Assembly: GCA_023425485.1 (NCBI GenBank)
Contig: JAFACO010000492.1
Span: 1-10,649, forward strand
Source: Bacillota bacterium
GTDB lineage: Bacteria; Bacillota; Clostridia; Lachnospirales; Lachnospiraceae
Length of the DNA: 10,649 nucleotides
Reading direction: 5' to 3'
Shown piece after piece: positions 7,020 to 10,649 of the stretch. Position 1 is the stretch's first letter. Each line of letters begins with the position of its first letter. The notes below the pieces were generated by a model that worked only from the letters and a program-made list of their open reading frames with translations, did no database searches and was not told the DNA's origin. Position numbers and translations under genes: made by a program.

Positions 7020-7067
7020 ATTCCTATTCAGTATATCCAATATAGGAATTTTCTTCCCTATATTGGA
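7020..7067 (-). promoter_or_regulatory. Mutually exclusive hairpins in the echC-echD intercistronic region
   Basis: A perfect 11-bp inverted repeat, TCCAATATAGG/CCTATATTGGA, occupies 7057-7067 and 7036-7046 with a 10-nt loop. The downstream arm, read as ATTCCTAT (7042-7049), can instead pair with ATAGGAAT (7020-7027), an 8-bp stem with a 14-nt loop. The two stems share bases and cannot form together, the layout of an attenuator or an RNA-processing/stability switch. Neither stem is followed by a T-run, so a standard terminator is not supported. The function is inferred only from base pairing and position. Confidence 0.5.
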
Positions 7068-7089
7068 GCATTCTAAGAAAAATCGAATA

Positions 7090-7524
7090 TTATTTCTTCT
7101 TTCTGGCGTATTTTTGCTTTTCTTCTAATACAGCTAAACCTTTTACAACACCATCAATGATTGCTTCAGGACGAGCTGCACATCCAGGTACATATACATC
7201 AACTGGAAGAACCTTATCCACTCCACCTACAATATTGTAGCATTCAGCAAAAATGCCTCCTGTATTTGCACAGATACCAACGGCAACAACTACTTTAGGA
7301 TCAGGCATCTGCTCATATAACTGCTTTACAACTGGAATATTCTGTTCATTCACACTGCCTGTGATTAACAATACATCCGCATGCTTCGGATTACCTGTAT
7401 TTATAATACCAAAGCGCTCAACGTCGTATAACGGTGTTAAACAAGCAAGTACTTCTATATCACAGCCATTACAGCTGGAACCGTCATAATGTAAAATCCA
7501 TGGTGATTTCTTAATCGCTTTCAT
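7090..7524 (-). CDS. echC: EchC, small Fe-S subunit (NuoB family) of [NiFe] hydrogenase
   Basis: EchC is the small subunit holding the proximal [4Fe-4S] cluster next to the NiFe site. The 144-residue product has CNGCDIE (18-24; Cys18 and Cys21), GICANTGG (83-90; Cys85) and VPGCAARPE (112-120; Cys115), the four cysteines expected in the NuoB/HycG/EchC family. There is no twin-arginine signal and no extra medial or distal cluster domain, which fits a cytoplasm-facing group 4 enzyme. The tail is lysine- and arginine-rich (KYARKKK). GGAG lies 8 nt before the ATG. A 63-bp gap separates it from echB, holding a 17-codon open frame whose TGA overlaps this ATG. It is followed by the hairpin-bearing gap before echD. 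Confidence 0.96.
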   Translation of the reverse strand: MKAIKKSPWILHYDGSSCNGCDIEVLACLTPLYDVERFGIINTGNPKHADVLLITGSVNEQNIPVVKQLYEQMPDPKVVVAVGICANTGGIFAECYNIVGGVDKVLPVDVYVPGCAARPEAIIDGVVKGLAVLEEKQKYARKKK

Positions 7525-7574
7525 ACAATCGTCTCCAATTCTGCTGCTTCATCGCAGCTCATTACCTCTTTCAT
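7521..7574 (-). CDS. Possible 17-codon coupling ORF between echB and echC
   Basis: In the 63-bp echB-echC gap, the echB TAA overlaps an ATG (TAATG) that opens a 4-codon frame (MDLV). Its TAA overlaps another ATG (TAATG, 7572-7576) opening this 17-codon frame, MKEVMSCDEAAELETIV. Its TGA overlaps the echC ATG (ATGA, 7521-7524). No good ribosome site precedes it and the peptide resembles nothing known to me. It may only let ribosomes re-initiate from echB into echC, or be chance. Confidence 0.2.
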   Translation of the reverse strand: MKEVMSCDEAAELETIV

Positions 7575-7587
7575 TAAACCAAATCCA

Positions 7588-8448
7588 TTATTTAATTACG
7601 GAAAGGATGAAAAGGTTTAAGGAAGCTAATATTCCTGTCACTAACCAAGAAGACACAAAAGCTTGCTGCCATTTCAGACGTGCCATTGCATTGTCAATGA
7701 TGATTTCAAGGAAATATGTTAGCAAACAAGCTACTACAGCCACAACGTGACTTACTGGAGTGCTTGATGCAAAAAATACATATACAAGCGTTAAAGTGAT
7801 AATAACCTCATACCAGTGAGTGATTTCAATCACTGCTAAATCTCTACCGGAATATTCTGTCGTAATACCTTTAACAATCTCCTGATGTCCATGATGGGAC
7901 ATACTTAAGTCAAATGGAGATTTTCTAAGCTTAAAGGCAAGGATGAATAATAATCCGAGAAATACACCTGGTAAATAAACAATTGCAGGCTTATCAGCAC
8001 TAATAATATCGTGAATAAAGAAACTGCCATTTGCGTAATATAAAGCCACGCAAGTAAGTAATACCATTGGCTCATATGCCATAATCTGTAGAAGTTCTCT
8101 CTCAGAACCGATGGTACTATAAGGTGAGTTGGATGCATAACCACCAAGTACAAAGAAAATAGAACCAAGGGTCAGTGCGAAGATTGCAAGTAAGATATCT
8201 CCGCCAGAAACCAGAATTACGGTTGTAAATGCCACAAATATCAAAGATATATAAACAAAAAAGCGATGCATGGAATTAACTTCGATTGATTCCTTATTGA
8301 TTAACTTCAATACATCATAAAAAGGTTGAAGTACCGGAGGGCCTTGTCTTCCCTGAAGACGGGCACTAATAACTCGGTCAATTCCTGTCAGTAAGCCACC
8401 AACGAGTGGCGCTAAAATAAGTATTCCAATTGTTATTAATATTATCAT
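7588..8448 (-). CDS. echB: EchB, NuoH-like membrane subunit of energy-converting hydrogenase
   Basis: EchB is the NuoH/HycD-type integral membrane subunit that anchors the hydrophilic arm and forms part of the ion-translocation path at its interface. The 286-residue protein has about eight hydrophobic segments. Conserved features are GIDRVISARLQGRQGPP (22-38), ERELLQIMAYEP (116-127), KLRKSPFDLSMSHHGHQE (173-190), ITTEYSGRD (195-203), ITHWYE (209-214) and IDNAMARLKWQ (251-261). Charged residues in these loops (Glu116, Glu118, Asp180, Glu198) are those expected at the arm-membrane junction. The ATG overlaps the echA TAA by one base (TAATG, 8446-8450), and GGAGG lies about 12 nt upstream within echA. 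Confidence 0.96.
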   Translation of the reverse strand: MIILITIGILILAPLVGGLLTGIDRVISARLQGRQGPPVLQPFYDVLKLINKESIEVNSMHRFFVYISLIFVAFTTVILVSGGDILLAIFALTLGSIFFVLGGYASNSPYSTIGSERELLQIMAYEPMVLLTCVALYYANGSFFIHDIISADKPAIVYLPGVFLGLLFILAFKLRKSPFDLSMSHHGHQEIVKGITTEYSGRDLAVIEITHWYEVIITLTLVYVFFASSTPVSHVVAVVACLLTYFLEIIIDNAMARLKWQQAFVSSWLVTGILASLNLFILSVIK

Positions 8449-10484
8449 TATCCCACCAAGCCTCCAATAAGAAGAATTACGCCAACTACAAGGATTAACA
8501 CTGATATGATATCACTAGCTAATGCTAACTTTTTCACACCGAAGTAACCATCAATATACCAGTTGCGGAGTTCGACTTTACGTGTCATACCAGCTGAACC
8601 ATGGAAGGTAACATTATCGCCAGTGTTTTCACCTGACATATAAACTGCTACTCTTCTACGTTTATCTTTTTTGTAGATTGGAATAAAGCTTAAAGGCAGT
8701 ACAACTAACATACTTAACATATAAAGCATCAGTTTAACATCGCTGGTTCCAATCGGAATAGTTGCTGTCTGTCCAAATAAATCTGTTAAATAAGGAATTA
8801 AAGCATATTTTGATATTAACGGGAAGGAGAAACAGGAAATTACAACTAACAATGCATGAAGGAAAATCGGAACTTCTTCATCCAAATGGAAATGGTTCTT
8901 TTCCTTCTTTTTAACATTAGCATAGCTAACCAATTTACCCATCCATTTGCCCCAGTAGAACAAAGTTGCTGCACTACCATAAGCAAGTATAATTAAAATT
9001 AACATATTGTTGGAATCTACAAACGCTTTCATCGCTACCCACTTGGAAATTAACATACCAAATGGTGCCAGGAACATACCTGCAATACCAATAATCATAT
9101 ATAAAGAAAGTTTTCTGGATACATTCATAAGAATGTCCATATCTTCTACATTTCTACTTCCAATCTGATGTTCAATGGATCCAACGGACATGAACAATAG
9201 AGATTTTGATACAGCATGGAAAATAATTAATAAGATAGCTGCCCAAAGGGATTCCTGTGTACCAACGCTTGCACAGATAACAATAAGTCCAAGGTTTGCA
9301 ATTGTAGAATAAGCTAATATCTTCTTTGCATCACTTTGTGTAATTGCCATTAAAGAACATGCCAGGAAGGTAATACCTCCAACTAATGTTACAATTCTTC
9401 CTACACTGGAATCTCCTAAAAGTGGTGCAAGACGAATAATCATGTATACACCAGCTTTAACCATTGTTGCAGAATGCAATAATGCGGAGGAAGGTGTTGG
9501 AGCAACCATCGCACCAAGTAACCAGGAGGAGAAAGGTAACTGTGCTGACTTAGTAAGTGCTGCTATGGATAAAAGGAACACCGGTACCAGTACTGCTGCT
9601 TCCGGCTTCATCTTTATTAACTCTGATAATTCAAGGGTTTCAAATCTCATTCCGATATAAACAATCGCTGCTGCAAAAGCTAATCCACCGCCAAGGTTAA
9701 TTACCAAGGCACGGAAGGAATTGTTCTTTGCTTCTTTGGTCTGAGTATAACCAATTAATAAGAAAGAGCAAAGGGTTGTTAACTCCCAGCAGAAATAAAT
9801 CCAGGTTAAGTTATTGCTTAACACTAAACCGAACATACCGGAAAGGAATAAGAATAATATCGCAAAAAAGAAGCTCTTTCTTTCCTTATATTCCTTATGA
9901 TGTTCATGGTAAGCTTTCATGTAGCCTACTGCATAGATACAAATCAAACTACCTACAATACCAATTACGAGAACCATGATAGCAGACAACTTATCAAAAA
10001 CAATTGCGGTATGAACCTCAATCCCTTTCTTCTGTGTAAACTCAAACCACAGAATAAGAGGCGTTTGGATTGCTGAAAATACAGAAACCAAATACTTCTT
10101 GTTTTTAATACCTGTTGCAATAATGAATAATGCTACCAAAACTTCTACTGCGGCGATGACATGGTCAATCGTCTTTTCTGCTTCAATGCTTAGTGTTATC
10201 CCGTCCTTAAAATAAAGGAATACGACGGATAAGGTTAAAGCGGCAGTAATGATTGCGCTGACTCTTACAATCATATTTCTTGTCCCATCATGTCTGACAA
10301 CAAATATGAGTAACGCAGCTAATAACGGAAATAAAATTAGTACGGAAATTGCATTCATAATCACGTCACCCTGTCCATTAAAATATATTTTTGCTACGCT
10401 AAAAGCATAAAAAATGCCAATAAAGCATCCTAAGGCCGTTAAGATTTTTAAATACCCCATCGCATTATTGACAAGTCCGTTCAT
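8448..10484 (-). CDS. echA: EchA, antiporter-like proton/sodium-translocating membrane subunit (NuoL/HyfB family)
   Basis: EchA is the large NuoL/MrpA-type subunit that carries ions across the cytoplasmic membrane, driven by electron flow in the hydrogenase arm. The 678-residue product is almost wholly hydrophobic, with about 15 or more membrane segments. Key features are Glu234 in WELTTLCSFLLIGYT (233-247), Lys312 in ALTKSAQLPFSSWLLGAM (309-326), SALLHSATMVKAGVY (333-347; His337, Lys343), DAKKILAYSTIANLG (385-399; Lys387/Lys388) and HAVSKSLLF (423-431; Lys427). A hydrophilic YMSGENTGDNVTFHG loop (615-629) lies near the C-terminus. ATG 10484 has AGGAG 9 nt upstream. However, a consensus promoter abuts that ATG, and the family-like N-terminus MNAISVLILFPLL begins at ATG 10358 behind GGTGA, so the start may be codon 43. 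Confidence 0.95.
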   Translation of the reverse strand: MNGLVNNAMGYLKILTALGCFIGIFYAFSVAKIYFNGQGDVIMNAISVLILFPLLAALLIFVVRHDGTRNMIVRVSAIITAALTLSVVFLYFKDGITLSIEAEKTIDHVIAAVEVLVALFIIATGIKNKKYLVSVFSAIQTPLILWFEFTQKKGIEVHTAIVFDKLSAIMVLVIGIVGSLICIYAVGYMKAYHEHHKEYKERKSFFFAILFLFLSGMFGLVLSNNLTWIYFCWELTTLCSFLLIGYTQTKEAKNNSFRALVINLGGGLAFAAAIVYIGMRFETLELSELIKMKPEAAVLVPVFLLSIAALTKSAQLPFSSWLLGAMVAPTPSSALLHSATMVKAGVYMIIRLAPLLGDSSVGRIVTLVGGITFLACSLMAITQSDAKKILAYSTIANLGLIVICASVGTQESLWAAILLIIFHAVSKSLLFMSVGSIEHQIGSRNVEDMDILMNVSRKLSLYMIIGIAGMFLAPFGMLISKWVAMKAFVDSNNMLILIILAYGSAATLFYWGKWMGKLVSYANVKKKEKNHFHLDEEVPIFLHALLVVISCFSFPLISKYALIPYLTDLFGQTATIPIGTSDVKLMLYMLSMLVVLPLSFIPIYKKDKRRRVAVYMSGENTGDNVTFHGSAGMTRKVELRNWYIDGYFGVKKLALASDIISVLILVVGVILLIGGLVG
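10366..10372 (-). promoter_or_regulatory. Possible ribosome binding site for an alternative echA start (codon 43)
   Basis: AGGGTGA lies 7 nt before ATG 10358, in frame with echA. From there the protein starts MNAISVLILFPLLAALL, much like the N-termini of NuoL/NuoM proteins. This site would be used if transcription starts at about 10478, inside the first codons of the longer frame. Confidence 0.35.
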
Positions 10485-10512
10485 ATTATAGCACTCCTAA
10501 AAAATATGTCAA
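10485..10512 (-). promoter_or_regulatory. Consensus sigma-A-type promoter directly abutting the echA ATG
   Basis: TTGACA (10507-10512) and TATAAT (10485-10490) are both exact consensus with a 16-nt spacer, and a TG one base before TATAAT adds an extended -10. The last T of the -10 box touches the echA ATG (10482-10484). The expected transcript start is therefore near 10478, downstream of that ATG. The echA AGGAG (10494-10498) lies inside the spacer. The promoter match and the ribosome-site match cannot both serve the same ATG. Confidence 0.55.
10494..10498 (-). promoter_or_regulatory. Ribosome binding site for echA ATG 10484
   Basis: AGGAG with 9 nt to ATG 10484 is well placed and supports the long form of EchA, provided the mRNA starts upstream of it. 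It lies within the spacer of the consensus promoter at 10485-10512. Confidence 0.5.
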
Positions 10513-10522
10513 CTATTGTTAT

Positions 10523-10552
10523 ATATTAAACAAACAGGACATTTTTTCCCAA
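10523..10552 (-). promoter_or_regulatory. Weaker alternative promoter upstream of echA
   Basis: TTGGGA (10547-10552) and TAATAT (10523-10528) with an 18-nt spacer form a mediocre sigma-A-like match. A start near 10516 would give a leader of about 31 nt that includes AGGAG and ATG 10484. It is listed because it would resolve the start conflict in favour of the long EchA. Confidence 0.25.
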
Positions 10553-10573
10553 TTTTATCTCCTATTTTTCCTC

Positions 10574-10649
10574 CTATTGTACTAGCTGTCCTTTCTTATC
10601 TCCCACGATAATTGTTGCCTCTATTCCTGAATTAAACTGCAGATAAAGG
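10574..10649 (-). CDS. Possible C-terminal tail of an upstream gene (partial, unidentified)
   Basis: From the window edge one minus-strand frame is open for 24 codons and ends at TAG (10574-10576). The translation, ending IEATIIVGDKKGQLVQ, reads like ordinary protein, and codon use matches its neighbours. It is too short to identify. If real, an upstream gene on the same strand ends about 90 bp before echA, with no clear terminator between them; read-through into the ech operon would then be possible. It could also be chance. Confidence 0.3.
   Translation of the reverse strand, partial: LYLQFNSGIEATIIVGDKKGQLVQ

Noticed and set aside
5520..10484. Proton-pumping NADH dehydrogenase (complex I) or formate hydrogenlyase instead of Ech
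   Set aside because: The large subunit keeps both CxxC nickel-ligand pairs, which NuoD lacks. There are only six structural genes. The large subunit is not fused to NuoC as in HycE, and no formate dehydrogenase or CO dehydrogenase gene is seen in the window.
1..10649. CRISPR arrays, tRNA or rRNA genes, insertion sequences or transposase genes
   Set aside because: I saw no regularly spaced repeats, cloverleaf-like sequences, rRNA-like stretches or transposase motifs; the DNA is almost fully used by the hydrogenase operon.

Overview
This window is one compact block of genes, all on the minus strand. Transcription runs from the right edge to the left. It encodes a membrane-bound, energy-converting [NiFe] hydrogenase of the Ech/group 4 type, followed directly by the accessory genes that build its NiFe(CN)2CO centre. 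In transcription order: echA (antiporter-like membrane subunit), echB (NuoH-like membrane subunit), echC (small NuoB-like Fe-S subunit), echD (NuoC-like), echE (large NiFe subunit), echF (2x[4Fe-4S] ferredoxin-like), then hypA, hypB, hypF, hypC, hypD and the first 95 codons of hypE, cut by the left edge. Most junctions overlap or are separated by fewer than 65 bp, so a single echABCDEF-hypABFCDE transcript is likely.

The organism looks like a low-GC anaerobic Firmicute (Clostridia). Reasons: AT-rich codon use, AGGAGG-type ribosome binding sites before many genes, sigma-A-like promoter elements, and an Ech plus hyp arrangement of the kind known in cellulolytic clostridia. A Lachnospiraceae member such as Lachnoclostridium is my guess from the character of the sequence, not something shown here.

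How the parts fit: EchC and EchF relay electrons between a soluble ferredoxin and the NiFe site in EchE. EchD helps dock the hydrophilic arm. EchA and EchB couple H2 turnover to ion translocation. HypF and HypE make the cyanide ligands from carbamoyl phosphate, HypC and HypD assemble Fe(CN)2CO, and HypA and HypB insert nickel. EchE ends exactly at the residue after which related large subunits are proteolytically trimmed, and no maturation endopeptidase gene is visible. Maturation therefore probably skips the final cleavage step.

The non-coding DNA is limited to a few places. At the right edge (10485-10649) there is a possible tail of another gene, promoter-like sequences and the echA ribosome binding site. 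A consensus promoter there abuts the echA ATG and raises doubt about the true start. Two unusually long intercistronic gaps hold structure: echC-echD (141 bp, mutually exclusive hairpins) and echE-echF (about 146 bp, a cluster of hairpins that looks like an inserted repeat unit). HypF carries two low-complexity linker insertions, one of them a tandem duplication. The genes themselves are conventional. The most interesting signals are the two structured gaps and the echA start conflict.
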